Assembly: GCF_000759345.1 (NCBI RefSeq)
Contig: NZ_JPZL01000001.1
Span: forward strand, 496,001-560,000
Source: Litchfieldella xinjiangensis
Lineage (GTDB): Bacteria; Pseudomonadota; Gammaproteobacteria; Pseudomonadales; Halomonadaceae
DNA: 64,000 nucleotides
Reading direction: 5' to 3'
Shown piece after piece: positions 39,110-48,497 of this stretch. Below the pieces are notes generated by a model. That model was not told the DNA's origin. It did not search any database and saw nothing but the letters and a program-made list of their open reading frames with translations. How positions within the stretch are numbered: position 1 is the first letter of the stretch; each line of letters starts with the position of its first letter. The position numbers and the translations under genes are program-made.

Positions 39110-40348
39110 TCACACTCGCTTGAAGATCAGCGAACCGTTGGTGCCACCGAAGCCGAACGAATTCGACAGAGCGACGTCGATCTTCATCTCACGTGCCGCA
39201 TGCGGCACGTAATCGAGATCGCATCCCTCCTGGGGATTATCCAGATTGATCGTCGGCGGCGCGACCTGATCTCGAATGGCCAAGATACTGAACACGGCTT
39301 CAACGGCACCCGCAGCACCCAGCAGGTGGCCTATCATCGATTTGGTCGAGCTGACCGCAACGTGATTGGCAGCGTCGCCAAGCACCCGTTTGATGGCTCG
39401 GGTCTCGGCCAGATCACCGGCTGCGGTAGACGTGCCATGGGCATTGATATAATGCACCTGAGAGGCGTCGATCTCAGCATCCCGAATGGCGTTTTCCATG
39501 GCCAAGGCTGCCCCACTGCCATCCTCGGGCGGCGCTGTCATGTGGTAGGCATCATCGCTCATGCCAAAGCCGGTCAGCTCGGCATAGATAGTCGCACCAC
39601 GACGCTTGGCATGCTCGTACTCTTCCAATACCAGCACACCGGCCCCGTCCGACAGTACGAACCCGTCGCGATCGCGATCCCAGGGGCGGCTCGCGGCAGC
39701 GGGATCGTCGTTGCGCGTTGACAAGGCACGTGCGGCCGAGAAGCCCCCCAGTCCCAGCGGCGTGGTAGCCATCTCGGCCCCACCGCACAACATCACGTCG
39801 GCGTCGCCATAGGCGATCGTACGAGCGCTGTAACCGATATTGTGGGTGCCCGTGGTGCACGCGGTAGTGATAGCGATATTGGGACCCTTGAAACCATGCT
39901 GGATCGCCAGGTTTCCCGAGATCATGTTGATGATCGAGCCAGGCACGAAGAAAGGCGAGATCCGCCGAGCGCCGCCTTTAAGCATGACGTGATGATTATG
40001 TTCGATCATCGGCAGCCCGCCGATACCCGAACCGATCGCCACACCGATGCGATGCGCGTTCTCCTCGGTGCATTCCAACCCCGAGTCCTGCATCGCCTGC
40101 GCACCGGCTGCAATACCGTACTGGATGAACAGATCCATCTTCCGTGCATCCTTGGGATTAAGGTAAGGGCTGATATCGAACCCTTTTACCGATCCCCCGA
40201 AGCGGGTGTTGAACCCGGTGGTATCGAAGTGCTCGATGGCGGCGATACCGCTCTTGCCTGCCAGGATATTGTCCCAGCTTTCTTTGACGGTGTTGCCGAC
40301 CGGCGTTACCAATCCGAGCCCGGTCACCACGACCCTTTTACGAGGCAT
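39110..40348 (-). CDS. fabF: 3-Oxoacyl-[ACP] synthase II
   Basis: This condensing enzyme elongates fatty acids and tunes cis-vaccenate content. The 412-residue thiolase-fold protein has [14 protein letters not shown], the nucleophile cysteine in [15 protein letters not shown], and the two histidines in [11 protein letters not shown] and [18 protein letters not shown] 40348 has GGAGGAG upstream. It has its own promoter beyond the acpP terminator. Confidence 0.97.
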   Translation of the reverse strand: MPRKRVVVTGLGLVTPVGNTVKESWDNILAGKSGIAAIEHFDTTGFNTRFGGSVKGFDISPYLNPKDARKMDLFIQYGIAAGAQAMQDSGLECTEENAHRIGVAIGSGIGGLPMIEHNHHVMLKGGARRISPFFVPGSIINMISGNLAIQHGFKGPNIAITTACTTGTHNIGYSARTIAYGDADVMLCGGAEMATTPLGLGGFSAARALSTRNDDPAAASRPWDRDRDGFVLSDGAGVLVLEEYEHAKRRGATIYAELTGFGMSDDAYHMTAPPEDGSGAALAMENAIRDAEIDASQVHYINAHGTSTAAGDLAETRAIKRVLGDAANHVAVSSTKSMIGHLLGAAGAVEAVFSILAIRDQVAPPTINLDNPQEGCDLDYVPHAAREMKIDVALSNSFGFGGTNGSLIFKRV

Positions 40349-40414
40349 CAGTACTCCTCCCGACTTACTCTTGGCATGCCCTTCCACTCAACGGAAGCTG
40401 CCGCGTTTTGGCGC

Positions 40415-40420
40415 ATTATA
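40415..40420 (-). promoter_or_regulatory. -10 box of the fabF promoter
   Basis: A perfect TATAAT on the minus strand lies 66 bases before the fabF ATG. GGCACA at 18 bases spacing is a partial -35. It lies between the acpP terminator and fabF, so fabF-pabC-mltG-tmk-holB can be transcribed separately. Confidence 0.5.
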
Positions 40421-40477
40421 CCTTATCAAACCGGTACGTGTGCCCAGTCATGTCATGTATTGCCTCGCGCGCTCCAT

Positions 40478-40516
40478 AAAAAGCGAGAGCCGCCCTGTTA
40501 CCAGGACGGCTCTCGC
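40478..40516 (-). terminator. Intrinsic terminator of acpP
   Basis: A long stem (10 bp GCGAGAGCCG/CGGCTCTCGC, one mismatch, then CCTG/CAGG with loop TTAC) is followed on the minus strand by TTTTT. It starts about 58 bases after the acpP stop. Confidence 0.9.
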
Positions 40517-40574
40517 GGCGAGCGCTCTATGGCGACGATGCGTCTCGCTAGGGATGCGAACGTGACGTCACGAC

Positions 40575-40808
40575 TTACTGATGCGCGTTGACGTAGTCGA
40601 TCGCTTCCTGAACGGTGGTGATCTTCTCGGCTTCTTCATCAGGGATTTCGGTATCGAATTCCTCTTCAAGCGCCATCACCAGCTCGACGGTATCCAGGGA
40701 ATCCGCGCCGAGGTCCTCGGTGAAGGAAGAAGTGTTCTGGATGTCCTCTTCCTTGACGTTCAGACGCTCGGCCACAACCTTCTTCACGCGCTCTTCGATG
40801 GTGCTCAT
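40575..40808 (-). CDS. acpP: Acyl carrier protein
   Basis: This 77-residue acidic four-helix protein has the phosphopantetheine serine in [20 protein letters not shown]. It carries fatty-acid intermediates between FabD, FabG and FabF, all encoded around it, and is activated by AcpS at 5.6 kb. ATG 40808 ([10 protein letters not shown]) has AGGAGTGA upstream; the open frame to 40847 is leader. Confidence 0.98.
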   Translation of the reverse strand: MSTIEERVKKVVAERLNVKEEDIQNTSSFTEDLGADSLDTVELVMALEEEFDTEIPDEEAEKITTVQEAIDYVNAHQ

Positions 40809-40864
40809 TATGTCGTCACTCCTAGTCGTACGAAATCCGCAAGCCAAAAAATGCTGCGGGGTAG

Positions 40865-40870
40865 TTTATA
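40865..40870 (-). promoter_or_regulatory. Possible -10 box of an acpP promoter
   Basis: TATAAA on the minus strand lies 56 bases upstream of acpP. TTGCAT is 15 bases further, a short spacing. A separate promoter would fit the very high expression of ACP. Confidence 0.35.
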
Positions 40871-40911
40871 GACCGCCCCAAGCCGATGCAATACAAGCCT
40901 CGACCGAGCCG

Positions 40912-41655
40912 TCAGCGCATATTCATGCCGCCATTGACCTGCAGGGTTTCACCCGTAATGTAGCTCGCCCCATCGCTGGTCAAAAACCCGACGGCAGCAG
41001 CAATCTCTTCGGGCTGGCCCAGCCGGGACAGCGGGATCTGCGCCAGAAGAGCCTCATGCTGCGCCTCGGGCAGTGCATGCGTCATGTCCGTGGCAATGAA
41101 GCCAGGCGCCACGGAATTGACCGTGATATTGCGAGACGCCACTTCACGCGCCAGAGCGCGAGAGAACCCTTCCATACCCGCCTTGGCCGCAGCATAGTTG
41201 CTTTGTCCAAGGTTGCCCATGGTCGCCACTACCGAACTGATACTGACGATTCGGCCAAAGCGTGCCTTGGTCATGCCGCGTAGACAAGCCTTGGACACAC
41301 GATAGACGGACTTGAGATTGGTATCGAGGACGGAATCCCACTCCTCTTCCTTCATGCGCATCAACAGATTGTCGCGGGTGATGCCTGCATTGTTGACCAG
41401 AATGGTCGGTGCGTCGAACGCTTCGCCGATGGCCTTGAGCAGAGCATCGACGCTCGCCTGATCGGTCACGTCAAGCTGACGACCAGCCCCCTCGAAGTCG
41501 TGATCCTTGAGGTCGGCATCGATTTTTTCGGCCCCTTGAGCCGTCGTCGCCGTTCCGATCACGATACGTCCCTGACGTGCCAGCTCATGCGCTATCGCAC
41601 GACCGATTCCCCGGCTCGCACCGGTCACCAGAGCCACTCTACGCTCACTAGTCAT
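40912..41655 (-). CDS. fabG: 3-Oxoacyl-[ACP] reductase
   Basis: This NADPH-dependent short-chain reductase performs the first reduction of the elongation cycle. The 247-residue protein has VALVTGASRGIGRAIA, LVNNAGITRDNLLMRMKEEEW, and the catalytic serine, tyrosine and lysine in SISSVVATMGNLGQ and NYAAAKAGMEGFS. It ends with ITGETLQVNGGMNMR. ATG start; it follows fabD by 43 bases. Confidence 0.97.
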   Translation of the reverse strand: MTSERRVALVTGASRGIGRAIAHELARQGRIVIGTATTAQGAEKIDADLKDHDFEGAGRQLDVTDQASVDALLKAIGEAFDAPTILVNNAGITRDNLLMRMKEEEWDSVLDTNLKSVYRVSKACLRGMTKARFGRIVSISSVVATMGNLGQSNYAAAKAGMEGFSRALAREVASRNITVNSVAPGFIATDMTHALPEAQHEALLAQIPLSRLGQPEEIAAAVGFLTSDGASYITGETLQVNGGMNMR

Positions 41656-41698
41656 AATCCATCCCGAATCCGTCTAGATCGTTATCAGGCCTGAAGCC

Positions 41699-42661
41699 CT
41701 ATTGGCTGGCCGTGTCCCGCGCCAGTTCGAGTGCGGCAGACAGGCTCTCCGGATCATTGATGGCCAGGCCCTTGCTGCCTTTTGCAATGCGCTTGTTGAG
41801 TCCGGTGAGCACCTTACCCGGACCACACTCAATGAATACTTCCGCCCCAAGACCCTGCATGGTTTCGATGCAGGATGTCCAGCGAACCGGCCGATATAGC
41901 TGCTCGAGCAGGCGTAGGCGCAGCGTTTCGACATCCGCATGGGCCTGAGCGTCGACATTCTGGACGACCGTGTAGCGCGGCGGACGAATGTCGATCTCCT
42001 GCATGGCACTCGCCAGGCGATCCGCTGCAGGACGCATCAGTTCGCAGTGCGAAGGCACCGAGACGGGCAGCGGCAATGCCCGTTTCGCACCCGCTTCCTG
42101 GCAACGCGCGATGGCACGATCCACGGCAGCTTTGCTACCGGCAATCACGACCTGCCCGGGCGCATTGTAGTTGACGGCAGCCACCACCTCAGACGAGCCA
42201 TCCGGGACAGCGTCGGAACAGGCGCTCTCGACCGCAGCATCATCCAACCCCAATATGGCTGCCATCGCGCCCTGGCCTGCCGGAACGGCTGCCTGCATCG
42301 CCTCACCACGCAAGCGAACGAGACGAACCCCCTCGGCAAAGCTCATTACTCCGGCACAGACCATGGCACTGTACTCGCCGAGACTATGCCCAGCCATGGC
42401 CAGTGGACGTGGCCCCTCCAGTTCCTGCCAGACACGCCAGATAGCAACGCTGGACGTCAATAAGGCAGGCTGGGTACAGGCGGTCGCATTCAGCGCGTCC
42501 TCAGGCCCCTCCTGCACTACGTTCCACAGGTCGTAGCCGAGGGCGTCCGAGGCCTCCTCGAAGGTCGTACGCACCACGCTGTAGCGTTCGGCAAGCTCCC
42601 GCATCATTCCAACATGCTGGGAGCCCTGTCCCGGAAAGACCAGGGCCAGGGATTGAGTCAT
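41699..42661 (-). CDS. fabD: Malonyl-CoA:ACP transacylase
   Basis: The enzyme loads malonate onto ACP. The 320-residue protein has ALVFPGQGSQHVGM, QPALLTSSVA, the nucleophile serine in GHSLGEYSAMV and a histidine in VPSHCELM. ATG 42661 (MTQSLAL) is preferred, with AAGG 8 bases upstream; a GTG at 42670 overlaps the plsX stop and is the alternative. Confidence 0.97.
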   Translation of the reverse strand: MTQSLALVFPGQGSQHVGMMRELAERYSVVRTTFEEASDALGYDLWNVVQEGPEDALNATACTQPALLTSSVAIWRVWQELEGPRPLAMAGHSLGEYSAMVCAGVMSFAEGVRLVRLRGEAMQAAVPAGQGAMAAILGLDDAAVESACSDAVPDGSSEVVAAVNYNAPGQVVIAGSKAAVDRAIARCQEAGAKRALPLPVSVPSHCELMRPAADRLASAMQEIDIRPPRYTVVQNVDAQAHADVETLRLRLLEQLYRPVRWTSCIETMQGLGAEVFIECGPGKVLTGLNKRIAKGSKGLAINDPESLSAALELARDTASQ

Positions 42662-42666
42662 GACTT

Positions 42667-43731
42667 TCACCTTTCTATTTGCGTCCTATCGGCTCGGGCC
42701 ATCCGGTAGGGAATGGCCGGCCGCCGCTTGGCAAGCTCACAGGCTAGCCGTGCCGGCAGCGCCTGTTCGACTTCGAGCACTGCACGAGAAACCGCATGAG
42801 CGAAACCGGTAGCGTCAGCACCACCATGGCTTTTCACCACGATACCGCCAAGCCCTAACAGGCTAGCTCCATTGTAGCGCACCGGATCGAGCTGCCCCTT
42901 GAGGCGACGCAGCGCCGGTTGCGCCAATAGCCCAACGAGACGACTGGTCCAGTGGGCTTCGAACGTCTGCTGAACTCGTTCGATCAGCATGCGTGCCAAG
43001 CCTTCACTGGCCTTGAGCACGGCATTGCCGACAAAGCCATCGCAGACGACGACATCCACCTCGCCGGAGAATACGCCATCCCCCTCGACGAAACCGAGAT
43101 AACCCAGGTCGTCCAGATCGCGTAGCCAGGCATCGGCCTGACGCACGCTGGCCGTGCCCTTGGTTCCCTCGACGCCGACATTGAGCAGGGCGACCCGGGG
43201 CCGCACGACGCCATCCACCTCACGCGCCATGACGTCTCCCATCAAGGCAAAGTCGACCAGGCGCTCGGCACTGGCCTCGACATTGGCTCCGAGATCGAGG
43301 AGATAGCACCGTCCTCCAGCTCGCGTAGGTATGGCCGTACTGATCGCGGGACGCGGTATGTCGGCCACGGTGCCCAGGGCCTGTCGCGACAACGCCATCA
43401 GCGCCCCGGTGTTGCCAGCACTCACCGCTGCATCGGCCTCGCCCGCGACTACGCATTCAAGCATCATCGCAAGACTTGAATCACGCGGCGCACGAAGAGC
43501 GCTCGAGGGCTTCATGTCTTCAGCAATGATCGTGGGGGAGTCTGCGAGGGAGAGGCGAGAGAGAACGGACGTAAAACGTGACGGGAGATGAGCAAGCACC
43601 TCCTCCATGTCGACACGACGACCGAACAGTCGAACCTCGAGCGATGGATGGACCTGCAATGCCTGGGCTGCACCCATAACGGTTGCGCGGGGACCGAAGT
43701 CCCCGCCCATCGCATCAATGGCGAGTCGCAC
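42667..43731 (-). CDS. plsX: Phosphate acyltransferase PlsX
   Basis: PlsX turns acyl-ACP into acyl-phosphate for phospholipid synthesis. The 354-residue protein has [57 protein letters not shown] and [17 protein letters not shown]. It starts with GTG and lacks a clear ribosome site, so it may be translated by coupling with rpmF 41 bases upstream. Confidence 0.96.
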   Translation of the reverse strand: MRLAIDAMGGDFGPRATVMGAAQALQVHPSLEVRLFGRRVDMEEVLAHLPSRFTSVLSRLSLADSPTIIAEDMKPSSALRAPRDSSLAMMLECVVAGEADAAVSAGNTGALMALSRQALGTVADIPRPAISTAIPTRAGGRCYLLDLGANVEASAERLVDFALMGDVMAREVDGVVRPRVALLNVGVEGTKGTASVRQADAWLRDLDDLGYLGFVEGDGVFSGEVDVVVCDGFVGNAVLKASEGLARMLIERVQQTFEAHWTSRLVGLLAQPALRRLKGQLDPVRYNGASLLGLGGIVVKSHGGADATGFAHAVSRAVLEVEQALPARLACELAKRRPAIPYRMARADRTQIER

Positions 43732-43772
43732 GGGAGCGTCAGCTATCGAGCGTCGCCGAAGCCATCATCGAC

Positions 43773-43943
43773 TCAAACGTCGATGACCTTACGGCCGCGA
43801 TAGAACCCATCGGCTGCCACGTGATGGCGACGATGCGTGGTGCCGGTTTCCTTGTCCTGGGACAGGGTCGGGGCAGAAAGGGCATCGTGGCTACGGCGCA
43901 TGCCGCGCTTGGAACGGGTCTTGCGGTTCTGTTGAACTGCCAT
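43773..43943 (-). CDS. rpmF: 50S ribosomal protein L32
   Basis: This 56-residue basic protein reads [20 protein letters not shown], then ends in [22 protein letters not shown]. These are the L32 signatures; the zinc cysteines of some L32 proteins are absent. GGAG lies about 7 bases upstream of the ATG. It lies between yceD and plsX as in E. coli, tying ribosome and lipid synthesis together. Confidence 0.97.
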   Translation of the reverse strand: MAVQQNRKTRSKRGMRRSHDALSAPTLSQDKETGTTHRRHHVAADGFYRGRKVIDV

Positions 43944-43972
43944 GAGAGATCACTCCAGAGTGAATCGACTAT

Positions 43973-44500
43973 TCAGGATTTGCCCTTGAGGTGGCGCAAC
44001 ACCTCGAAGGGACTCGCAGCGGGTTCAGCCGATGTTTCGGCGTCCTCGCCACTGGTCAGCTGGTCGCGAGAGACAGCGCAGTGCGCCTCGTCGTGGTAAA
44101 CCACCTGAGGCAAGCTAAGGATGAGTTCATCCTCGAGCAAGGTCAGAAGGTTCAGCTGTTCGTTTTCCACCAACACCGGCTCGTGCGTGCTTGGCAATTC
44201 TGCCGCCAGTGAATCGTGGGTGACCAACCCCAACAGGAAGCGACTTTCGATCGCCACCGGCATCGGTTCCAGACATCGTCGACAGGGCAATTGAGCCTCT
44301 GTCTCGAGCCACCCCTCTATGACACGTCGGCCCTGGCTATCGATGTCGAAGTCGAGTCGAACGCGGCAATCGCCCTGCTGCGGCCCGGCCTCTAGAGCCA
44401 GCCGCTCGAAGGCGTCGAGAGGCACGAGGCCCTCGAGCCTTTCGCGCTGCGCGGCGAGCCGGTAAGGCTCGACCTGTAATGGGAGTCGTGTGGTCATCAT
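43973..44500 (-). CDS. yceD: YceD family (DUF177) 23S rRNA accumulation protein
   Basis: The 175-residue protein aligns by eye with E. coli YceD (173): MTTRLPLQVEPYRLAAQR matches the MxKxKLPLTLDP start, followed by LPCRRCLEPM, ELILSLPQVVYHDEAHC and SPFEVLRHLKGK. The family is needed for normal 23S rRNA levels. Tandem ATGs at 44500 and 44497 fit the family N-terminus. No ribosome binding site is visible, because the promoter ends 9 bases upstream of the first ATG. It heads yceD-rpmF-plsX-fabD-fabG-acpP. Confidence 0.93.
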   Translation of the reverse strand: MMTTRLPLQVEPYRLAAQRERLEGLVPLDAFERLALEAGPQQGDCRVRLDFDIDSQGRRVIEGWLETEAQLPCRRCLEPMPVAIESRFLLGLVTHDSLAAELPSTHEPVLVENEQLNLLTLLEDELILSLPQVVYHDEAHCAVSRDQLTSGEDAETSAEPAASPFEVLRHLKGKS

Positions 44501-44509
44501 AGGCGCGCA

Positions 44510-44538
44510 ATGATAGGCACTCGCCAACCCTCTGTCAA
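44510..44538 (-). promoter_or_regulatory. Consensus sigma-70 promoter immediately upstream of yceD
   Basis: On the minus strand a perfect TTGACA (44538-44533), a 17-base spacer and TATCAT (44515-44510, 5 of 6) make one of the best promoters in the window. The predicted start near 44503 leaves only about 3-6 nt before the ATG, so the mRNA would be nearly leaderless. Confidence 0.75.
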
Positions 44539-44657
44539 AGCACGGATGACGCCTTGTCGCGGGTTTTACACCTTGACTGTACAAGGCCATGGAGCGCGAG
44601 GCAGACTCGCTGACGTCACCACCTGACGGTACTCGTTCATCAAGGAGGAAAACGCCC

Positions 44658-45248
44658 ATGTCAGCCCTGGTACTCGCTTCGAGCTCACGTTGGCGACGTC
44701 AATTGCTGGATCGCCTAGGCCTGCCCTATGTCTGCGCCAGCCCCGACATCGATGAAACACCGCGTCCCGATGAATCGCCGGAAGCCTTGATACACCGCCT
44801 GGCCCTGAGCAAGGCCAGCCGGCTGGCACAGGACTACCCTTCCCACTTGATCATCGGCTCGGATCAAGTCGCCGTATTCGAGGGTGAAATTCTTGGCAAG
44901 CCGGGAAGCGAGGCCAAGGCCAGGGAGACGCTGACTCGCTTCTCGGGGCAACGCGTCCACTTTCTGACTGGTCTGGCCCTGCTAGATACCGCCCAGGGCA
45001 TGCATACGGTCTGTCATGAACAGTACGATGTGGTCTTTCGCCGGCTCAGCGACCGTGAAATAACCAACTACGTGGCCCGCGAGCAACCTCTGGATAGTGC
45101 CGGCAGCTTTCGCATGGAAGGCCTCGGCATCACGCTATTCGACAAGCTGGAGGGAGACGACCCCAATACCCTGATCGGTCTCCCTCTGATCCGGCTATGT
45201 CAGATGCTGCGTGACGCCGGCCTGGACCCACTCGGCGACACTCAATAA
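44658..45248 (+). CDS. Maf-family nucleoside triphosphate pyrophosphatase (YceF type, 7-methyl-GTP)
   Basis: The enzyme hydrolyses modified nucleotides; the YceF branch prefers 7-methyl-GTP. The 196-residue protein has LVLASSSRWRRQLLDRLG, IIGSDQVAVFEGEILGKP, and SAGSFRMEGLGITLFDKLEGDDPNTLIGLPL. ATG 44658 has AAGGAGGA upstream. It is divergent from yceD, as yceF is in E. coli, and its stop overlaps the sppA stop by 7 bases. Confidence 0.93.
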   Translation: MSALVLASSSRWRRQLLDRLGLPYVCASPDIDETPRPDESPEALIHRLALSKASRLAQDYPSHLIIGSDQVAVFEGEILGKPGSEAKARETLTRFSGQRVHFLTGLALLDTAQGMHTVCHEQYDVVFRRLSDREITNYVAREQPLDSAGSFRMEGLGITLFDKLEGDDPNTLIGLPLIRLCQMLRDAGLDPLGDTQ

Positions 45249-46375
45249 AGCTGATAGCGAAGAGGGGTTTGACTGGAGGGTATGCCGAGCCATTCCGCCG
45301 CCATGCGTCCGAACCGACGCGAGAATCGCTCAAAGGGGTCGAGCTGCGGCGTGTAATCGCGTAGACGAGGCTCTTCCAGCATCTCGCGAGCCAGGCCATT
45401 CAGGCTTCCCAGTCGGTCGACCAAGCCCAGCTCGAGGGCCTGCTCACCCGTCCAGATCAAGCCGGAAAACAATTGCTCGTCATCCGCGGAAAGACGATCG
45501 CCACGCCCGGCACGGACATCGTCGGTGAACTGCCGGTGCGTGGTGTCGAGCACATCCTGCCAGAATGCCTGCTGATCAGGGCTGATTTCCGAGAATGGAT
45601 CGAGGAAAGCCTTGTTTTCCCCCGCAGTGAAGATTCGCCGCTCGACGCCGAAGCGCCCGATGGCATCCTCCAGGCCGAAGCTAGCGAAAATCACGCCGAT
45701 CGAGCCCACCATGCTGGCCGGTGCAGATACGATTTCATCGGCGGCTGAGGCGATATAGTACGCCCCGCTCGCGCCCAGATCCTCGACCACGGCAATGATC
45801 GGCTTGTCGCCTTGCTCCCGCAGGCGCATGATTTCCTGGTAGATTCTTTGCGATTGTACCGGGCTACCCCCTGGGCTATTAATGTGCAATACGACGGCAG
45901 CGGCCGTCTCGCTTTCCCAGGCCCGCCCCAGCCCACGGATAATTCGCTCGGCATTGGCGGGCGACTCGCTATCGATGACGCCATTGACCTCGACGACACC
46001 CAAGTGGGGCGAGGTGGAGGCCGGTGTGGCCGTGGCGGTATAGATGCTGTAAATGCTGGTAGCCAGCAGCGAAAGGAGCAGTGCCGCCATCAGGAAACGA
46101 AAGAATAGTTTCCAGCGGCGGGATCGTCGCTGCTCGACGAGCACCCCGTCGATCCAGCGATCCATCATTTCCAATTGTGCCAGCCGCTGACGTTCGCGCA
46201 GGGTCTCGGCATCATCGCCGGCGGGGGCTTGGGGGCGACCTGCCGCCCGGGCCTCTCGCTCGCGCCTGGCTTCATCGGGGCTCAACTCGGGTCCCTGTGT
46301 CCACTTGTCCGATTCACGGGCGTTTTCACCGGGACCAGGGGAACGAGGGTCGTCCTGTCGCTTATCGTCACTCAT
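45242..46375 (-). CDS. sppA: S49 family signal peptide peptidase SppA
   Basis: This membrane-bound serine peptidase degrades leftover signal peptides. The 377-residue protein has a charged cytoplasmic N-terminus (about 1-95), one membrane segment (LMAALLLSLLATSIYSIY, about 95-112), then VVLHINSPGGSP. The catalytic serine lies in EDLGASGAYYIAS and a candidate lysine in TAGENKAFLDPF. It is the single-domain short type rather than the 618-residue E. coli form. It overlaps the HAD gene by 8 bases. Confidence 0.92.
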   Translation of the reverse strand: MSDDKRQDDPRSPGPGENARESDKWTQGPELSPDEARREREARAAGRPQAPAGDDAETLRERQRLAQLEMMDRWIDGVLVEQRRSRRWKLFFRFLMAALLLSLLATSIYSIYTATATPASTSPHLGVVEVNGVIDSESPANAERIIRGLGRAWESETAAAVVLHINSPGGSPVQSQRIYQEIMRLREQGDKPIIAVVEDLGASGAYYIASAADEIVSAPASMVGSIGVIFASFGLEDAIGRFGVERRIFTAGENKAFLDPFSEISPDQQAFWQDVLDTTHRQFTDDVRAGRGDRLSADDEQLFSGLIWTGEQALELGLVDRLGSLNGLAREMLEEPRLRDYTPQLDPFERFSRRFGRMAAEWLGIPSSQTPLRYQLY

Positions 46376-47051
46376 GGGCTTTCTGCTCGCTAGGTTTATC
46401 CGCATCATGCAGCCAGTCGATGAGATCGTCGAACCGTTCGGCCACACAGGCCGGCTGACTGCGCATCAGGCGATCCACGGAATGCACGCCATACGTGACA
46501 GCCGCGCGATCCATGCCAAGCGCCTTTGCCATCTCAAGATCGTATTCGGTATCGCCGACCATCAGCGCTTCGGCAGCCTCGATGTCGAGCTCTTCAAGCA
46601 GTTCCGCAAGCATTTGCGGATGCGGCTTGGAGCGGGTTTCGTCGGCCGTACGGCTGGCATGAAACCAGGCACCGCTACCGTTGGACGAAAATGCTCTATC
46701 CAGACCGCGACGACTCTTGCCTGTAGCCACGGCAAGCCGCTGGAGCGGATTACGGCGCAGGCGCTGAATGCCTGCCTCGACACCGGGGAAGAAGCGCATC
46801 GGGGTCCGGTCCGCTGCCACGAAATGGCGAGAGTAGCACTCACGCAACTGCCTGGACTGAGTCTCGGATATCCCAGGACATAGCCGATCGATGGCCTCGG
46901 GCAACCCCAGACCGATGATATCGCGCACCTGCTCCCGGCCGAGCTCCCCAAGGCCGACCTCCCGCCCGGCCGCTTGCATGCATTGGACAATGCGCGCCTC
47001 GGAGTCCATCAGGGTGCCATCCCAATCGAAGATTACCAGTCGGTAACGCAT
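46368..47051 (-). CDS. HAD-family hydrolase (Gph-like phosphatase)
   Basis: The 227-residue protein has HAD motif I IFDWDGTLMDSEARI, motif II in LAVATGKSRRG, a lysine in RSKPHPQML and motif IV MVGDTEYDLEMAKALGM. A helical cap lies between motifs I and II. The natural substrate cannot be told from sequence. In Pseudomonas the same gene sits between rluC and sppA, which matches here. Confidence 0.9.
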   Translation of the reverse strand: MRYRLVIFDWDGTLMDSEARIVQCMQAAGREVGLGELGREQVRDIIGLGLPEAIDRLCPGISETQSRQLRECYSRHFVAADRTPMRFFPGVEAGIQRLRRNPLQRLAVATGKSRRGLDRAFSSNGSGAWFHASRTADETRSKPHPQMLAELLEELDIEAAEALMVGDTEYDLEMAKALGMDRAAVTYGVHSVDRLMRSQPACVAERFDDLIDWLHDADKPSEQKAHE

Positions 47052-47072
47052 TCGTTATCTCATCCTGTCCAT

Positions 47073-48017
47073 CTAGGCCTGGCGCGCTCGCACCAGAACA
47101 CGTTCGAGTTCATCGCCAAGGGGAGCCTTGATATGCACGGGACGCCCGCTCCGCGGCTCCGGAAAAGTCAGTGCCGAGGCATGCAGGAACAAGCGTTCGA
47201 GACCGATTCGCTCGGCGAGTCGCCCTCCTTCGCGGCTTCCGTACTTGTCATCGCCAAGAAGCGGATGCCCGGCGTGGGCGGCGTGGACCCGGATCTGATG
47301 GGTGCGGCCGGTAATGGGTTCCGCTTCGATCAATGTCACGCCCTCGAAGGTTTCGCGCACCGCGAACTGGGTGCGGGACACCTTGCCGGCCGGATCGACA
47401 CGGACGCGGCGCTCGCCGTTGCCCGCCTCGAAGCGATCGAGACGCGCGCTGACATAATCACGACGCGCCGGCCAGCGACCCGCCACGAGCGCCAGGTACT
47501 GCTTGTTCATCTGACGTTTCATCAAGGCTTCATTGAGGGTCAGCAAGGCTGGGCGAGTCTTGGCAAGCAGCAGGCACCCGGACGTATCCCGATCGAGCCG
47601 ATGAACCAATTCGAGAAAGTCGAGATCCTCACGTACCTGTCGCAATGCCTCGATCAGCCCGATCTTGACCCCGCTGCCGCCATGCACCGCCAGTCCCGAA
47701 GGCTTGTTGATGACAAGCCACTCCGGCCCCTCGACCAGGACACTGCCCGCCAGTAGATTTCGCAAATTGTCGCTGACCTCACGCACGGCCTCTTCCGGGG
47801 CGAGTCGCAGAGGCGGGACACGCACCATATCCCCGGCAACGAGCCGATAATCGACCTTGACTCGCTTCTTGTTGACCCGCACCTCGCCCTTGCGGACGAT
47901 GCGATAGATCAAGGTCTTTGGCGCTCCTTTCAAGCGCGTGCGGAGGAAATTGTCGATACGCTGGCCGACTTGCCCTTCGGTGACCTCGATCCACTGGACG
48001 TCGCGTCCTTCGGCCAT
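47073..48017 (-). CDS. rluC: 23S rRNA pseudouridine(955/2504/2580) synthase RluC
   Basis: The 314-residue protein has an N-terminal S4 domain (GQRIDNFLRTRLKGAPKTLIYRIVRKGEVRVN) and the catalytic aspartate in LVHRLDRDTSGCLLLAK, followed by GRTHQIRVHAAHAGHPLLGD. The start is ATG behind GGGGGAAG. A TAGAAT -10 box lies at 48051-48056 on the minus strand. It is divergent from rne, as in E. coli. Confidence 0.95.
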   Translation of the reverse strand: MAEGRDVQWIEVTEGQVGQRIDNFLRTRLKGAPKTLIYRIVRKGEVRVNKKRVKVDYRLVAGDMVRVPPLRLAPEEAVREVSDNLRNLLAGSVLVEGPEWLVINKPSGLAVHGGSGVKIGLIEALRQVREDLDFLELVHRLDRDTSGCLLLAKTRPALLTLNEALMKRQMNKQYLALVAGRWPARRDYVSARLDRFEAGNGERRVRVDPAGKVSRTQFAVRETFEGVTLIEAEPITGRTHQIRVHAAHAGHPLLGDDKYGSREGGRLAERIGLERLFLHASALTFPEPRSGRPVHIKAPLGDELERVLVRARQA

Positions 48018-48235
48018 GAACTTCCCCCTTCCACATGCGACAAAAGCCGCATTCTACCGCAGAGTGACCACTTCTGCGCCAATTGCTGCTAACCCGCAAT
48101 ACTGGTATATTTCTGACTCGCTCAAATGGGCACCGATTGCCCGGACGACGCGCCCGCACCGCTGACACGCGGGCCAGAGTGACGAATCAGGCTGACAAGA
48201 CATGCAATGCCATGCAGCCAGTAGCAAGTAAGTAG

Positions 48236-48262
48236 TTCAAAGAATGTTAGACGCAATGTAAT
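48236..48262 (+). promoter_or_regulatory. Possible rne promoter
   Basis: TTCAAA (4 of 6) and TGTAAT (5 of 6) are separated by 15 bases, shorter than ideal. It is the only AT-rich patch before rne and would give a leader of about 340 nt. Confidence 0.35.
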
Positions 48263-48461
48263 AACGCCACGCCCGGACCCCGGGCCGATCCCACACGATT
48301 CCGGACGGCCTGCAGGCCACGGGGTATTAGACACCGTGCCGGAGGCCGGCGTTGGCGAATCGATGAATGCCAGGTGTCTGGCGGTCGTCCGTAGGGCCGG
48401 GGGGACAACACAGCGTCCACCGAAACATGTCCTGCCGCCGCCACGTACTCAACATGATCTT

Positions 48462-48497
48462 GACCGGATCCTCGCGGCACCACCGCACGATCCGGTC
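48462..48497 (+). promoter_or_regulatory. Strong hairpin with internal loop in the rne leader
   Basis: A perfect 9-bp outer stem (GACCGGATC/GATCCGGTC) encloses an asymmetric internal loop (CTC against AC), a 4-bp inner stem (GCGG/CCGC) and a 5-base loop. It lies 113 bases before the rne start. In E. coli, stem-loops of the rne leader bind RNase E for autoregulation; equivalence here is inference. Confidence 0.55.

Noticed and set aside
48307-48318. Palindrome GGCCTGCAGGCC as an operator
   Set aside because: A GC-rich 12-mer palindrome alone in a structured leader is weak evidence; it is listed only as part of the leader.
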